Position numbers and translations under genes: made by a program. Below the pieces are notes generated by a model. It did no database searches, was not told where the DNA came from, and was given only the letters and a program-made list of their open reading frames with translations. DNA of 64,000 bases, taken from Planctomycetota bacterium (GTDB lineage: Bacteria > Planctomycetota > UBA1135 > UBA2386). Positions 19,876 through 31,530 of this stretch are shown here, one piece after another. The DNA lies in assembly GCA_020638695.1 (NCBI GenBank), contig JACKIB010000004.1, positions 62,001-126,000 of the forward strand, given 5' to 3'. Position 1 is the first letter of the stretch; every line of letters starts with the position of its first letter.

Positions 19876-20328
19876 ATGAGTCTGATCCGAATCGCGACCT
19901 TCTCCTGCCTCTCCCTGACGCTGTTCGTCGGCTGTGCCAACGACGCGAACCACGAGCCCGGCCCAGGCACGCCCCCACCCGCAGCGACGAACCCCACTCC
20001 CGGTCCGAAGCCGACCTACACCGGCCCCAAGGTCGCCGCGGCGTGGAAGGGGTCCGAGCTGGCGGTCGACTGCACCGTGCCGACCGGCGGCTTCCAGCTG
20101 AAGTTGATCGAGACCAAGCGCGACGCGCAGCACACCGTGGTGCAGCTGTGCCTCACCGCGCCGCGCGAAGGTGCGGTGGTGACGCAGGCGATCGAGACCA
20201 AGTCGGTGCGAGTCGCCCTGCCGGAGGAGGCGGGGGCGGTGCACGTATGCGTCCAGCGGATCACCGACGGTGCGCACTACATGGTGGCGCCTCCGTTCGA
20301 ACTCGCCTGCGTGGTGGCGCACAAGTAG
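19876..20328 (+). CDS. Small hypothetical lipoprotein
   Basis: The 150-residue product starts MSLIRIATFSCLSLTLFVGCAND, with a lipobox LFVGC near residue 20. A Pro/Thr-rich spacer (about 24-45) precedes a compact beta-rich domain with TVPTGGFQLKLIET and HVCVQRITDG. The start at 19876 is chosen because the signal sequence begins there, four bases after the upstream stop. It is probably co-transcribed with the vWA gene and miaE. No known domain is recognised. Confidence 0.7.
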   Translation: MSLIRIATFSCLSLTLFVGCANDANHEPGPGTPPPAATNPTPGPKPTYTGPKVAAAWKGSELAVDCTVPTGGFQLKLIETKRDAQHTVVQLCLTAPREGAVVTQAIETKSVRVALPEEAGAVHVCVQRITDGAHYMVAPPFELACVVAHK

Positions 20329-20337
20329 CGGCGGCGG

Positions 20338-20967
20338 ATGTTCGAGCTCGCGGTCGAGACCGATCGGCGTTGGGCGGAGGGGGCCTTGGAACACCTCGGC
20401 GAACTGCTGCTCGAGCACGCGCACCTGGAGCGCAAGGCGGCGGCCAACGCCCTGCAGTTGATGTTCCGCTACCCGGAGCACGCGTTCCTCCAAGCGCCGC
20501 TGAGTGCGCTGGCGCGCGAGGAGCTCGAGCACTTCGAGGCGGTGCTGCGCGTGATGGAAGCGCGGGGAATCCAATTCGCAGCGATCCGTCCGGGCAGCTA
20601 CGCCGGCCGGCTGCTGCAGGTGGCCCGCACCAGCGAGCCGGGGCAGCTGCTCGATCGGTTGCTGTGTGCGGCGGTGATCGAAGGGCGGAGCTGCGAGCGG
20701 CTCAAGTTGCTGGCGGGTGCGCTCGAGCGGGCCGGCGACGACGAGTTGTCGGGGTTCTACCGCGGCCTGGTGCAGTCCGAGGCACGCCACTACCGCGACT
20801 ACGTCGAGTTCGCCCGGCGGATCTTCGGGGCCGATGCAGTCCGGGTGCGGCTGCCGGAGATCTGTGCGCACGAGGCGGAGGTGCTGGCGGCGATCCCGGG
20901 CGAGGCCCGCATGCACAGTGGGCGGCTCGCTGCTGCGGACGACGGCGTGGAACGATGCGGCGGCTGA
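20338..20967 (+). CDS. miaE: tRNA-(ms2io6A) hydroxylase MiaE-like
   Basis: This 209-residue all-helical ferritin-like protein belongs to the MiaE family, diiron monooxygenases that hydroxylate ms2i6A37 in tRNA. Putative iron ligands appear in pairs: EHAHLERKAAANAL, EELEHFEAVLRVM, and EGRSCERLKLL with EARHYRDYVEFA. Length and the order of the motifs match the family. The 3' end overlaps the next gene by 13 bases. No MiaA or MiaB gene is in the window. Confidence 0.85.
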   Translation: MFELAVETDRRWAEGALEHLGELLLEHAHLERKAAANALQLMFRYPEHAFLQAPLSALAREELEHFEAVLRVMEARGIQFAAIRPGSYAGRLLQVARTSEPGQLLDRLLCAAVIEGRSCERLKLLAGALERAGDDELSGFYRGLVQSEARHYRDYVEFARRIFGADAVRVRLPEICAHEAEVLAAIPGEARMHSGRLAAADDGVERCGG

Positions 20968-21767
20968 TCGCCCTGCTCGCCGCGGCGACGTGCGCGAGTT
21001 GCCAGAACCTGTCGACGCCGCTCGACTACTTGTTGAACCTCGGAGACCCGCAGCCGGTCGCGGAGTGGCACACGCCGCCCGACGGGGTGCGGCGCGTCGT
21101 CGTGCTGCGCCACGGACTGTGGCGTTCCGCCGCGTCGATGGCGAAGCTCGAACGGGCGCTGTGTGCCCACGGCTACGAGACGCTGAACCGCGACTACCCG
21201 AGCACCTCGGGTTCGATCCAGGAGCACGCCGCCCGGTTGCACGGCGAGATCGAGGGCTACCTGGCGCGGCCCGACCCGCTCGCCCGACCGGTGGAGCTGT
21301 ATCTGATCGGCCACTCGATGGGCGGGCTGCAGATCCGCAGTTACCTGGGACAGCCAGGCGCCCGCCAGCCGACCGCTTGTGTGTTCCTCGCCACTCCGCA
21401 CCGCGGTGCGGTGCTGACCGACCGCCGCAAGGACTGGTTGTTGTTCAAACTGTCGATGGGGGACCGCGTGGCACCCCTGCAGCTGTCGCCCGGCTCGGCG
21501 TTCTACCGCACCTTGTCGCCCATGCACTGCCCGTTCGGCATCGTGTACGGGGCGCGGGGCGATGGCGACGGGTGGAACGACGACATTCCCGGGGATGACG
21601 ACGGGACGGTGGGGGTCAGCGAGGCGCAGCTCGAAGGTGCGGTCGACGTGGTCTGCCTGCCGCTCGGGCACACCGCGCTGTCGATCGACGACAGCTCGGT
21701 GCGCGAGGTGCTGTGCTTTCTGCGCTACGGTCGCTTCGCCAGCACCTGGCGGCGCGAGCCGAATTGA
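20955..21767 (+). CDS. Lipase-like alpha/beta hydrolase (lipoprotein)
   Basis: The protein is 270 residues long. The N-terminus MRRLIALLAAATCASCQN suggests a signal peptide with a possible lipobox (CASC). The alpha/beta-hydrolase nucleophile elbow is GHSMGG, with an oxyanion region VVLRHGLWRSAASM; candidate acid and histidine residues are in the GDDDGTVGV and LGHTALSID segments. It resembles secreted triacylglycerol lipases and esterases. It overlaps the end of miaE and ends only 24 bases from the convergent metalloprotease gene. Confidence 0.78.
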   Translation: MRRLIALLAAATCASCQNLSTPLDYLLNLGDPQPVAEWHTPPDGVRRVVVLRHGLWRSAASMAKLERALCAHGYETLNRDYPSTSGSIQEHAARLHGEIEGYLARPDPLARPVELYLIGHSMGGLQIRSYLGQPGARQPTACVFLATPHRGAVLTDRRKDWLLFKLSMGDRVAPLQLSPGSAFYRTLSPMHCPFGIVYGARGDGDGWNDDIPGDDDGTVGVSEAQLEGAVDVVCLPLGHTALSIDDSSVREVLCFLRYGRFASTWRREPN

Positions 21768-21791
21768 CCCGCGCGCAGCGCGAGCCGGCCG

Positions 21792-23555
21792 CTACTGGAT
21801 CGTGGTCTGGATGATGCCGGTGTTGCCCTGGAACGTGGCATTGGCGCTGTCGAGCGTCACCACCTGGCTCCAGAACTTCAGACCCAGCATCGTCGAGGAC
21901 GGCACCCCGAGCGCCAATTCGCCGTAGCCGGCGGCGTCCAGCTTGCCCGCGGACAGCATCACGAACGGACTGAGCCAGGTGAAGCCCAGCGCGGAGATCG
22001 TGGTCGACTTCGGCGACGCGATCAGGAACCAGTCGTGGGTCGGCTGGGCCCCGTAGCGCCAGCTCATGTTGGTCGCCGGCTTCACGGTCGCCGGTGCCAG
22101 CAACTTCGGCGGCGTGGTCGCGGTGTAGCTCAGGTTGACCTTGTTGCTCGCGCCCTGCGCGTCCTCCACCCACACCTGGGTGGGGCTCAGCGAACCCGGC
22201 ACCGGCGAGCTGAAGGTGATCGTGCTGTCGTCGACCACGTTGAACTGGTTGAACAGCTTCCACAGCCGTGTTGTGCCGACGTACAGGTAGGTCACGTTGG
22301 TGAACCCGACGCCTTTCATCGTGATGCTGCCGCCGTCGAACGCCTGCACGCTGGTCGGGCTGATCCAGCTGATCGACGCGTTGGGGCCGGCCGGCGACAG
22401 GCAGGTGCGCGAGTTGCGGAACGCCACGATGGCGGCGATCGAACCGGAGGAGAAGTTCGTCACGTTGCCGCTGCACCCGCCGAGGCCGGGGCACATGATG
22501 TTGCAGGTGCTGCCGGAACAGTGGTTGGCCGACCAGTTGTGTCCGAGCTCGTGCGCAGTGAGCGACACGCGGTACGCGTAGTTGCTGGAGAATCGCGACT
22601 CGGACAGCCCATAGCCGTAGTTGGTGTCACAGATGGTGGACAACCAAGCGATGCCGATCGTCGAGCCGACCAAGCCGTAGCCGGTGAACAGGTGCGCGAT
22701 ATCGCGGCGCACGCCGGTGTGGAACGACAACCACCGGGAGCGGAACTGGTTCAACAGTGTGCCCGCGTCGTTGCTGGTGTAGACCTGCGCGGTGCGGACG
22801 ATCGTGGTGGTGATCGAGTACTCGATCTGGACGTCGCGCTTGTATATCGCTTCGACGCCGTTGATCACCGCCGCGACGTCGTTCTGGGTCGAGGTCACGT
22901 TGCTGCCGTTGAGCACGTAGAACCGATAGTCGGCATCGCAGGCGATCTCGCACACCATGTTGGCGCTCGGCACCGACGGTCCGTTCGGCTCGAGTGGCTG
23001 GACCATACCCTGCACGCCACACCGCGCCGCCGGCACTCGGTTCTGCGTGCTCGAGAACACCAGGTGGGTGGCCGGGTTGGCGTTGGGGATGCGGCGCGAA
23101 ATCGGCTGGATGCCCCACATCGGCTGGTCCTTCGCCAGTTGCAGCGTGGCCCGGAGTTGGCCACCGTACAGCGACGCCGCGACGGTGCTGCCCGGGAAGC
23201 CGACCACCGCGCCGCGGTAGGTGGTGTTCTCCGGGGTCGCGACGCGTTGCAGTCCGTTCGGACCGAACACCAGCAGCTGGTAGTCCTTGGCCCGCACGTC
23301 GTGTGCGTTCAGCCCGAGCACCACGGTGCGGCCGTCGAGCACCACGGTCACCTTGAATCCATCCACCGCACGCTGCGGCAGGGAGAACTCCTGCAGGGTG
23401 CCGCCCGCGACGTGGAACGCGGTCAAGACCTGACTCGGGGCCGGCAGGATGGTCGACGCGGTCGGTGCAGGCGTCTGCGCGACGGCGAGACCGGCGAGCA
23501 GGATGGCCGCGCCGACTCGGGCGACGAAGGGGGAGTGGAGGTGAGGAACGTGCAT
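21792..23555 (-). CDS. Secreted metzincin metalloprotease with TIG-like domain
   Basis: The 587-residue protein has a signal peptide at the chosen start (MHVPHLHSPFVARVGAAILLAGLAVAQ). The zinc site AHELGHNWSANHC fits the metzincin pattern HExxHxxGxxH, with Ser instead of Gly at the eighth position, and resembles reprolysin/M12B proteases. A downstream IMCPGLGGCSG has a possible Met-turn. After the protease comes an IPT/TIG-like stretch (ISWISPTSVQAFDGGSITMKGVGF), then a C-terminal beta domain. The frame extends upstream to 23918, but that part is Pro/Arg-rich and unlike coding sequence. It is probably exported to degrade proteins outside the cell. Confidence 0.82.
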   Translation of the reverse strand: MHVPHLHSPFVARVGAAILLAGLAVAQTPAPTASTILPAPSQVLTAFHVAGGTLQEFSLPQRAVDGFKVTVVLDGRTVVLGLNAHDVRAKDYQLLVFGPNGLQRVATPENTTYRGAVVGFPGSTVAASLYGGQLRATLQLAKDQPMWGIQPISRRIPNANPATHLVFSSTQNRVPAARCGVQGMVQPLEPNGPSVPSANMVCEIACDADYRFYVLNGSNVTSTQNDVAAVINGVEAIYKRDVQIEYSITTTIVRTAQVYTSNDAGTLLNQFRSRWLSFHTGVRRDIAHLFTGYGLVGSTIGIAWLSTICDTNYGYGLSESRFSSNYAYRVSLTAHELGHNWSANHCSGSTCNIMCPGLGGCSGNVTNFSSGSIAAIVAFRNSRTCLSPAGPNASISWISPTSVQAFDGGSITMKGVGFTNVTYLYVGTTRLWKLFNQFNVVDDSTITFSSPVPGSLSPTQVWVEDAQGASNKVNLSYTATTPPKLLAPATVKPATNMSWRYGAQPTHDWFLIASPKSTTISALGFTWLSPFVMLSAGKLDAAGYGELALGVPSSTMLGLKFWSQVVTLDSANATFQGNTGIIQTTIQ

Positions 23556-23956
23556 GACTCGAGCTGGGATTCCTGCAGGGACTGCTGGGGATTCGCGTTG
23601 GCGACGCGGGTTGCGGCAGGTCCTCTCCAGTGTAGCCCGAACCGGTGCGAAGTCGCGGGGGCACCCCCCTGGAACCCCGGACTCCACCGGCGGGCCCGGC
23701 TTCGCGGCAAACCCGCCCCGCTTGGTTGGCGCAACGCTCGTGCGACCCGGCCCACCAGTGGTCCGAGTCGGCGGTTCCCCCACGGGTAGCCCCACTGCCC
23801 CGGGGGAATCGGGTGGATCGCGGTGGGTCACCGCTGGATCGAGTTCCGCCGCATCGGCGCCTCCGCCGGCGTCTTGGTCGACTCTCGGTCCGCGGCGCGC
23901 AGCGAGTTGCGAATCCACTTGGTCCCGGGTGCCGACTCCGGCATCCTCTGCAGCAC
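23556..23956. other. Divergent intergenic region before sdhC
   Basis: This 401-base gap lies between the metalloprotease (minus) and sdhC (plus). On the minus strand cgggctacactgg at 23636-23624 gives a -10-like TACACT about 75 bases from the protease start. No clear promoter for sdhC was seen. No ORF with protein-like composition is present. Confidence 0.4.
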
Positions 23957-24657
23957 GTGGGCACGCGCTGGTTAGCTAACTTTCTCGGATCCTCGATCGG
24001 CAGCAAGGTCACCGTCGCGGTGTCCGGACTGGTGCTGTTTGGGTTCGTCCTCGGCCATCTCGCCGGCAACCTCTTGGTGTTCCGCGGCAAGGGGGCGCTC
24101 AACGACTACGCCGAGTTCCTGGCCCATCAGCCGGGCCTGGTCTGGACCGTCCGTGCGGTGCTGCTGGTCGCCCTGCTGGCGCACGTGTCCATGGCCATCC
24201 GCCTGCAGCTGCGCAACCGCGCCGCCCGGCCGCAGCCGTACGCACGCAACGCCACCGTGCAGGCCAGCCTGGCTTCCCGGCAGATGCTGCTCAGCGGCCT
24301 GCTGGTGCTCGCCTACATCGTCTACCATCTGCTCCACTTCACGGTGGGGGCGACCGATCACGCCGCCTTCGAGCAAGTCGAGCAGGTGGTGCGCAACGGC
24401 GCCACCGTGCAGCGACACGACGTCTACCGCATGGTGGTGACCGGGTTCGGCCACGTGCCGGTCGCTGCCGCCTACGTGGTGGCCAATGCGCTGCTCGCGT
24501 GGCACCTCAGCCACGGCGTTTCCAGCCTGTTCCAAACCCTCGGCATCGACGATCCGCGCTACCTGAGCTGGATCCGGCGCGGCGGCATCGGTCTCGCCGC
24601 GGTGATCGGTGCCGGCTTCATCTCGATCCCGCTCTGCGTGCAGCTCGGGCTCATCGC

Positions 24658-24661
<4 letters not shown>
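23957..24661 (+). CDS. sdhC: Succinate dehydrogenase cytochrome b subunit
   Basis: This 234-residue membrane subunit is of the Bacteroidetes/Chlorobi-type cytochrome b558 family, with about five hydrophobic helices. It starts from a GTG at 23957 (VGTRWLANFLGSSIGSKVTVAVSG); no ATG gives a better start because the upstream frame is not protein-like. Conserved histidines that could bind heme appear in LGHLAGNLL, LLAHVSMAI, YHLLHFTVG, GFGHVPVAA and WHLSHGVSS. It anchors the flavoprotein and iron-sulfur subunits and passes electrons to quinone. Its stop overlaps the sdhA start (ATGA). Confidence 0.9.
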
Positions 24662-26568
<1,907 letters not shown>

Positions 26569-26573
26569 GAACC

Positions 26574-27314
26574 ATGCGGTTGACCTTGCACGTCTGGCGT
26601 CAGGCCAACTCCGCGGCGCGCGGGGGAATGGTCACCTACCAGCTCGACGACGTCAGTCCCGACGAGTCCTTCCTCGAGATGCTCGACAAGCTCAACGAGC
26701 AGCTCATCGAGCGCGGCGAAGAGCCGGTCGCGTTCGACCACGACTGCCGCGAGGGGATCTGCGGATCGTGCTCGCTGATGATCGACGGGATCGCGCACGG
26801 CCCCGACGCCGCGACCACCACTTGTCAGTTGCACATGCGGCGGTTCCGCGACGGCGCGGAGATATACATCGAACCGTGGCGGGCCAAGGCGTTCCCGGTG
26901 CTGCGCGATCTGATCACCGACCGGTCCGCGTTCGATCGGGTGATCCAGGCCGGCGGCTACGTGTCGGTCAACACCGGCAGCGCGCCGGACGCCAACGCGG
27001 TGCCGGTGCCCAAGGCCGACGCGGACGCGGCGATGGACGCGGCCGCGTGTATCGGCTGTGGCGCCTGCGTCGCGACCTGCAAGAACGCTTCGGCGATGTT
27101 GTTCGTCGGCGCCAAACTGGCCCACCTCGCCAGGCTTCCGCAGGGCCAGGCCGAGCGGCGGATGCGCGCCAAGCGCATGGTCGAGCAGATGGACGCCGAG
27201 GGTTTCGGCGCGTGCACCAACCAGCTCGAATGCGAAGCGGTGTGCCCCAAGGAGATCCGGGTATCGGTGATCGCGGCGATGAACCGCGACTTCCTCCGCA
27301 GCTCGGTGTTCTGA
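26574..27314 (+). CDS. sdhB: Succinate dehydrogenase iron-sulfur subunit
   Basis: This 246-residue subunit carries the electron relay. The [2Fe-2S] ligands are in DCREGICGSCSLMIDG with a further Cys in TTTCQLH. The C-terminal ferredoxin domain has CIGCGACVATC and CTNQLECEAVCPKE for the [4Fe-4S] and [3Fe-4S] clusters. It completes the sdhCAB operon, and the gene order with cytochrome b first is typical of B-type complexes. The next gene starts 25 bases after its stop. Confidence 0.95.
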   Translation: MRLTLHVWRQANSAARGGMVTYQLDDVSPDESFLEMLDKLNEQLIERGEEPVAFDHDCREGICGSCSLMIDGIAHGPDAATTTCQLHMRRFRDGAEIYIEPWRAKAFPVLRDLITDRSAFDRVIQAGGYVSVNTGSAPDANAVPVPKADADAAMDAAACIGCGACVATCKNASAMLFVGAKLAHLARLPQGQAERRMRAKRMVEQMDAEGFGACTNQLECEAVCPKEIRVSVIAAMNRDFLRSSVF

Positions 27315-27339
27315 CCACGCGTCGCGCGAGGGCCTTGCT

Positions 27340-28461
27340 GTGAGCCGCGTGCTGCTGGTCACCACCAGCACCGGTGCCGCTGGCGCGGAGCGCGTGGTCG
27401 AAGCCCTGGCCCGCGGTCTCGCTGCGCCGTGGCAGGTCGAAGTCGCCTACCTGACCGGCGAGCCGAGCCCGTTGGATCGCAGGATCGCCGCCGCAGGGGT
27501 GCCGGTGCACTACCTCGGAGGAGTACGTCACCGTCCGCTCCGGCTGCTGCGCGAGCTCCGCGCGCGAATCGCCGCAGTGCGGCCGCAGTTGGTGCACACC
27601 CATTTGCATCACGCCAACGTGCTCGGCGCCTGGGCGCTGCCGCGTGGGGCACCGACCGCACTGCTGCAGACCGTGCACGTGATCGAGGGTCGCCGCCGTC
27701 CGCTGCGCCCTGTGCTCGATCGGATCGCGGCGCGTCGGGCGGGCGCGGTGGTTGCCGTGTCGCAGTCGGTGCAGCAGCACCTGCGCGAACTCGGCATCGC
27801 CGATGCACGGTTGCGCCGGATCCGCAACGGCATCGATCTCGCGCGGTGCGGTCCCGACGCGGACTCCGCCACCGCCCGCGCGGCGCTGGGTGTCGAGCCG
27901 CGCGCACCGACCCTCGTCGCAGTGGGGCGGCTCGATCGGCAGAAGGGCTTCGACCTGCTGCTCGCCGCTCTGGTGCCGATCGCCGCACAGCAGCCGCGCG
28001 TGCAACTGCTGGTCGCCGGGGAGGGGCCGGAACGGACCCGCCTGCAACAGCGAGCCGCGCAACTCGGCGTCGGCGGGCGCGTGCACTGGCTCGGCCACCG
28101 CGACGACGTGGGGCAGGTGTTCGCGGCCGCCGACGTGGTTGCGTTCCCCAGTCGCTGGGAGGGGTTCGGCCTGGTGCTCGCCGAGGCCGGAGCCGCGGCG
28201 CGCCCGGTGGTCGCGTTCGACCTACCGCCGTGTCGCGAGATCCTGGTCGAAGGCGAGACCGGCTACCTTGTGGCTCGCGGCGACGTCGGCGCGCTTGCTC
28301 ACCGCCTGGTCGAGCTGCTCGCGGTGCCCGCCCGCGCCGCGGCGATGGGGCGCGCGGCCCGGGAGCACGCGGTCGCGGCGTTCGACCGAGCGCGAATGGT
28401 CAGCGAGTATGCGGTGCTGTATCGCGACCTTCTGTCCGGTAGGCGCACACCGTCGCGGTAG
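27340..28461 (+). CDS. GT4 glycosyltransferase
   Basis: This 373-residue GT-B fold enzyme is translated from a GTG start at 27340 (MSRVLLVTTSTGAAGAERVVEALARG). It has the donor-side signature GRLDRQKGFDLLLAAL, AGEGPERTRL and the EX7E motif in EGFGLVLAEAGAAARPVV. The N-terminal GGAE-like TGAAGAERV is typical of GT4 enzymes of cell-surface glycans. No glycan cluster surrounds it: it follows sdhB by 25 bases and may be read from the same transcript. Donor and acceptor are unknown. Confidence 0.85.
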   Translation: MSRVLLVTTSTGAAGAERVVEALARGLAAPWQVEVAYLTGEPSPLDRRIAAAGVPVHYLGGVRHRPLRLLRELRARIAAVRPQLVHTHLHHANVLGAWALPRGAPTALLQTVHVIEGRRRPLRPVLDRIAARRAGAVVAVSQSVQQHLRELGIADARLRRIRNGIDLARCGPDADSATARAALGVEPRAPTLVAVGRLDRQKGFDLLLAALVPIAAQQPRVQLLVAGEGPERTRLQQRAAQLGVGGRVHWLGHRDDVGQVFAAADVVAFPSRWEGFGLVLAEAGAAARPVVAFDLPPCREILVEGETGYLVARGDVGALAHRLVELLAVPARAAAMGRAAREHAVAAFDRARMVSEYAVLYRDLLSGRRTPSR

Positions 28462-28552
28462 TGCATCGCGGACGCCGTGCTCCGCGGGATCGCTTTGCGC
28501 GGCCCGCCGGCGTGGTGCACGATCCTGCGCTCGAGGAGGGTGAACGGGCGCA

Positions 28553-30514
28553 TCACCACGGCACGCGCACGCCGGTCGGCAGCGCGGCGAGGAACTCGCG
28601 GCCGTACCGTTTGGTGCGCACCCGCGGGTCGAGCACCACTACCTTGCCGCGGTCGCGCCGCGAGCGCACCAGGCGTCCGAAGCCCTGCCGGAACTTGAGG
28701 ATCGCCTCGGGCAGCGAGTGGTCGCGGAAACCGTTGCCACCCTTGGCCTCCAGCGCGCGGATCCGCGCCTCGGTCAGCGGGTGACCCGGCTGGGCGAACG
28801 GGAAGCGGGTGATCAGCACCAGAGTCAGCGCGTCGCCCGGCACGTCGATTCCTTCCCACAGGCTTTCGGTGCCGATCAGCACCGAGCGCGGGTCGTCGCG
28901 CTTGGCGCGCAGCAGCTCCTGCTGCGGCCGTTCGCCCTGGACCAGTAGCTCGATCCCGGCGTGTTGCAGGCGATCGCGGACGGTCTCGGCGAGACGGTGG
29001 ACGAACGCCCAGGAAGTGCACAGCACCAGCGCCCGGCCGTCGTTGTCCAACAGGTGGTGAAGGACCCGCTCGGCCGACTCGCGGGCGAAACCCTCGGGGT
29101 CGGTGCCGGGATCGGGCAGCGCTTCGTCGAGCACCAGGTCGACCTGCGCGCCGTAGTCGAACGGCGAGCCGAGCCGTAGCGTGGTCGCATCGTCGATGCC
29201 GAGCTTGCTGCGCAACCGCGCGAAGCCCGCGCTGTCGGTGTCGAGCGTGGCGCTCACCAACACCGCGCAGCGGGGTGCGGCGAACACCTGCTCGCGCAGC
29301 GCCGCGCCGAGTTCCAGCGGCGCGCTGCGCAGTTCGGCGCCGGTGCCCGGTCGGTCGGCGCGGCGGCGGCCGGAACGCTCCAGCCAGCGGACGTGGTTGG
29401 GCGTGCTGGCGCGGCCCAAGGCGCGCAGCGTGTGTGCCAACGTGGCGAGACCGCGCGCCCGCGCCAGCATCTCGGTGCGTGGCGACAGGTCCTCGATCCG
29501 GCCCGCGTCGTCCTCGACGGTCGCGGCCAGCTCGTCGAGAAGCTCGGCGAGGCTGCCGTCGAGCTCGGCGTCGCCGAGTGGCAGCGTGTCCGCGCGCCGC
29601 TGGGCGAGCCGCGCCGCCAGGGTGTCGAAGAACTCCTCGGCGCACAGCCGCGCCTGCCCCAGCAGGACCTTGGAGCGCGCGCCGCCGAACCGCGCCAGCA
29701 GCCCGCGGGGCGCGTTCCGCGGCTGCAGGCGCCGCAGGTGCCAAGCGACCGTGCCGTAGCCGACCCGCAGGCCGAGGCTCTCGGTGGCCACCCGCTCGAG
29801 GTGGTGCGCCTCGTCGAACACCACCACTTCGTGGGCCGGCAGATAGCTCGCACCGGCGAGCCGCAGCGCGACGTCCGACATGTAGAGCGCGTGGTTCACG
29901 ATCAGCAGGTCGGCCGAGCCCAATCGCCGGCGCGCGGCCTGATAGTGGCACGGCTCGTAGTGCGGGCAGGCGCGGTGCAGGCAGTTGCCGTGCTCGGCGC
30001 ACACCTCGTCCCACACCTCGCGCTCGGTGGGGAACGGCAGCGTCATGCGCGTCCCCTCGTTGGTCGACAGCGACCAATCGACGATGCCGCGCAGTTGCTC
30101 TTGCTGTACCGGGTCGTCGAACAGCAGGCCGCGTTCCCGGGTCGCGAGGTGCATGCGCCGCAGGCACAGGTAGTTGTTGCGGCCCACGGCGGTGACCGCC
30201 GAGAACTCGAGGCCCAGCACGGCCTGCAGGAACGGGATGTCCTTGTGCTCGAGCTGCTGCTGCAGCGCGATGGTGCGGGTGGAAACCACGACGGGCCCGC
30301 GGCCCCGATTGGCGGTCGCGTGCAGGACTGCCGGCAGCAGGTAGGCGAACGATTTGCCGACGCCGGTACCCGCCTCGGCCAGAACGTGCCGACGTTCGCG
30401 CAGGCCACGTTCGATGGCCACAGCCAGTTCGAGCTGCTCGTCGCGCGTCTCGTAGCCGTCGAGCCGGCGGGCCACGGCACCGTCCGGTCCGAGGAGGGCC
30501 GCGACGTCGCTCAT
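28553..30514 (-). CDS. dinG: DinG/XPD-family ATP-dependent DNA helicase
   Basis: This 653-residue superfamily 2 helicase has Walker A in LAEAGTGVGKSFAYLLP, a DEAH box in VVFDEAHHLERVA, and a C-terminal motif with ALTLVLITRFPFAQPGHP. Between the Walker motifs lies a cysteine cluster, CAEHGNCLHRACPHYEPC, consistent with the [4Fe-4S] of XPD/DinG proteins. The C-terminus includes RQGFGRLVRSRRDRGKVVVLD, the arginine-finger motif VI. These helicases unwind DNA 5' to 3' and process R-loops and damaged forks. Its downstream end converges with the GT4 gene. Confidence 0.9.
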   Translation of the reverse strand: MSDVAALLGPDGAVARRLDGYETRDEQLELAVAIERGLRERRHVLAEAGTGVGKSFAYLLPAVLHATANRGRGPVVVSTRTIALQQQLEHKDIPFLQAVLGLEFSAVTAVGRNNYLCLRRMHLATRERGLLFDDPVQQEQLRGIVDWSLSTNEGTRMTLPFPTEREVWDEVCAEHGNCLHRACPHYEPCHYQAARRRLGSADLLIVNHALYMSDVALRLAGASYLPAHEVVVFDEAHHLERVATESLGLRVGYGTVAWHLRRLQPRNAPRGLLARFGGARSKVLLGQARLCAEEFFDTLAARLAQRRADTLPLGDAELDGSLAELLDELAATVEDDAGRIEDLSPRTEMLARARGLATLAHTLRALGRASTPNHVRWLERSGRRRADRPGTGAELRSAPLELGAALREQVFAAPRCAVLVSATLDTDSAGFARLRSKLGIDDATTLRLGSPFDYGAQVDLVLDEALPDPGTDPEGFARESAERVLHHLLDNDGRALVLCTSWAFVHRLAETVRDRLQHAGIELLVQGERPQQELLRAKRDDPRSVLIGTESLWEGIDVPGDALTLVLITRFPFAQPGHPLTEARIRALEAKGGNGFRDHSLPEAILKFRQGFGRLVRSRRDRGKVVVLDPRVRTKRYGREFLAALPTGVRVPW

Positions 30515-30533
30515 CGAGTCGTGGTGCGCGGCA

Positions 30534-31343
30534 TCACGGTTTCGGGGTGTGCCGCCGGTCGGGGTGGTCTTCGTGTTCGGCGACGAAGTCCTCGGCCATC
30601 ACCAGGCGGCTCGAACCCTCGCCGCGTCGGTTGTGCACCACGGCCATCTGCCGCGGTGCCCGGGCGACGCGTTCGCCGAGCGGCGAGCGGGCTCGTACCC
30701 AGTGCGAGGCGGTCCGCTGCTGTGCACGGTGATCGCGGAACACGTAGCTCACGCGGTACATCGTCGGCAGCACGTAGCGCAGGCCCTCGACCGTGCGAAT
30801 TTCGGCGACACTCACGTCGCCGCGCGAGAGCAGGCGCCGCAGCCGCAGCACCGCGAACACCCACGTCAATGCAAGCGCCGCCCCGGGCGCGAGCAGACCC
30901 CACATGAAGATCCAGTGCAGCGGCGGAACCAGGGCGATCCGGCCGCCGCGCGCCCGGCTGATGTGCGGTTCGTTGCGGGCGTATTCGATTTCGATCGGCG
31001 CACCGACCTCGAGATCGGGACGGTGCAGGAAGCTCCTTCCCATGCGCGTGTTGCCGCGGTGGGTGACGTAGTCGTAGCTGATCCGGATCGGCTCCAGGCC
31101 GCTCCCGCTGTGGGCGCCGCCCTCGACGCGCGTCACCTTGCCGGTGACCACGCGGCTGTCGGCATCGATCTTGAGGTCGTCGGCCTGCTTGCCCCCGCGC
31201 GCCAGGAACAGCATCAGGGTCAGCAGCCCGCCGTAGACGCCGAACATCAGCGCACCCAGCGCCACCGGCCACCAGTGCCACATCACGGACGCGTGGCGGA
31301 CTCGGCGCGGGCTCGGCGGGATGTCGTGGATCTCGCGGGTCAT
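30534..31343 (-). CDS. DUF3592-like membrane protein
   Basis: The 269-residue protein has one hydrophobic segment near 23-45 (PVALGALMFGVYGGLLTLMLFLA) and another near 140-165. Between them is a small beta domain (VVTGKVTRVEGGAHSGSG...ISYDYVTHRGNTRMGRS) of the kind described as DUF3592, with a second related segment after the second helix (MYRVSYVFRDHRAQQR). The function is unknown. It is upstream of dinG on the same strand with a 19-base gap. A -10-like TACAAT lies 11 bases before its ATG. Confidence 0.6.
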   Translation of the reverse strand: MTREIHDIPPSPRRVRHASVMWHWWPVALGALMFGVYGGLLTLMLFLARGGKQADDLKIDADSRVVTGKVTRVEGGAHSGSGLEPIRISYDYVTHRGNTRMGRSFLHRPDLEVGAPIEIEYARNEPHISRARGGRIALVPPLHWIFMWGLLAPGAALALTWVFAVLRLRRLLSRGDVSVAEIRTVEGLRYVLPTMYRVSYVFRDHRAQQRTASHWVRARSPLGERVARAPRQMAVVHNRRGEGSSRLVMAEDFVAEHEDHPDRRHTPKP

Positions 31344-31354
31344 CGACGGCGCGC

Positions 31355-31373
31355 ATTGTAGCCCGGACGATCG
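31355..31373 (-). promoter_or_regulatory. GTCCGGGCTACAAT promoter-like site
   Basis: Reading the minus strand, cgatcgtccgggctacaat contains TACAAT (31360-31355), 5 of 6 to the -10 consensus, 11 bases before the ATG at 31343. The part gtccgggcta is the same as the outer end of repeat copy D (44801-44810). No -35 hexamer is obvious. Confidence 0.4.
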
Positions 31374-31530
31374 AGGTCCCTGCCGGTTCGGTCGGTGGCC
31401 GGATCGGTGGCACCCTTCGATGCGGGGCGTCCGGCCGGGCGCGACCCGCGCAGCTCGGTTGGCCCGCGGGATCGCTCGGCACTCGGCCGCCGGCCGAAGT
31501 TTCGTCCCGCCGTTGCCGAAGATCCCGATG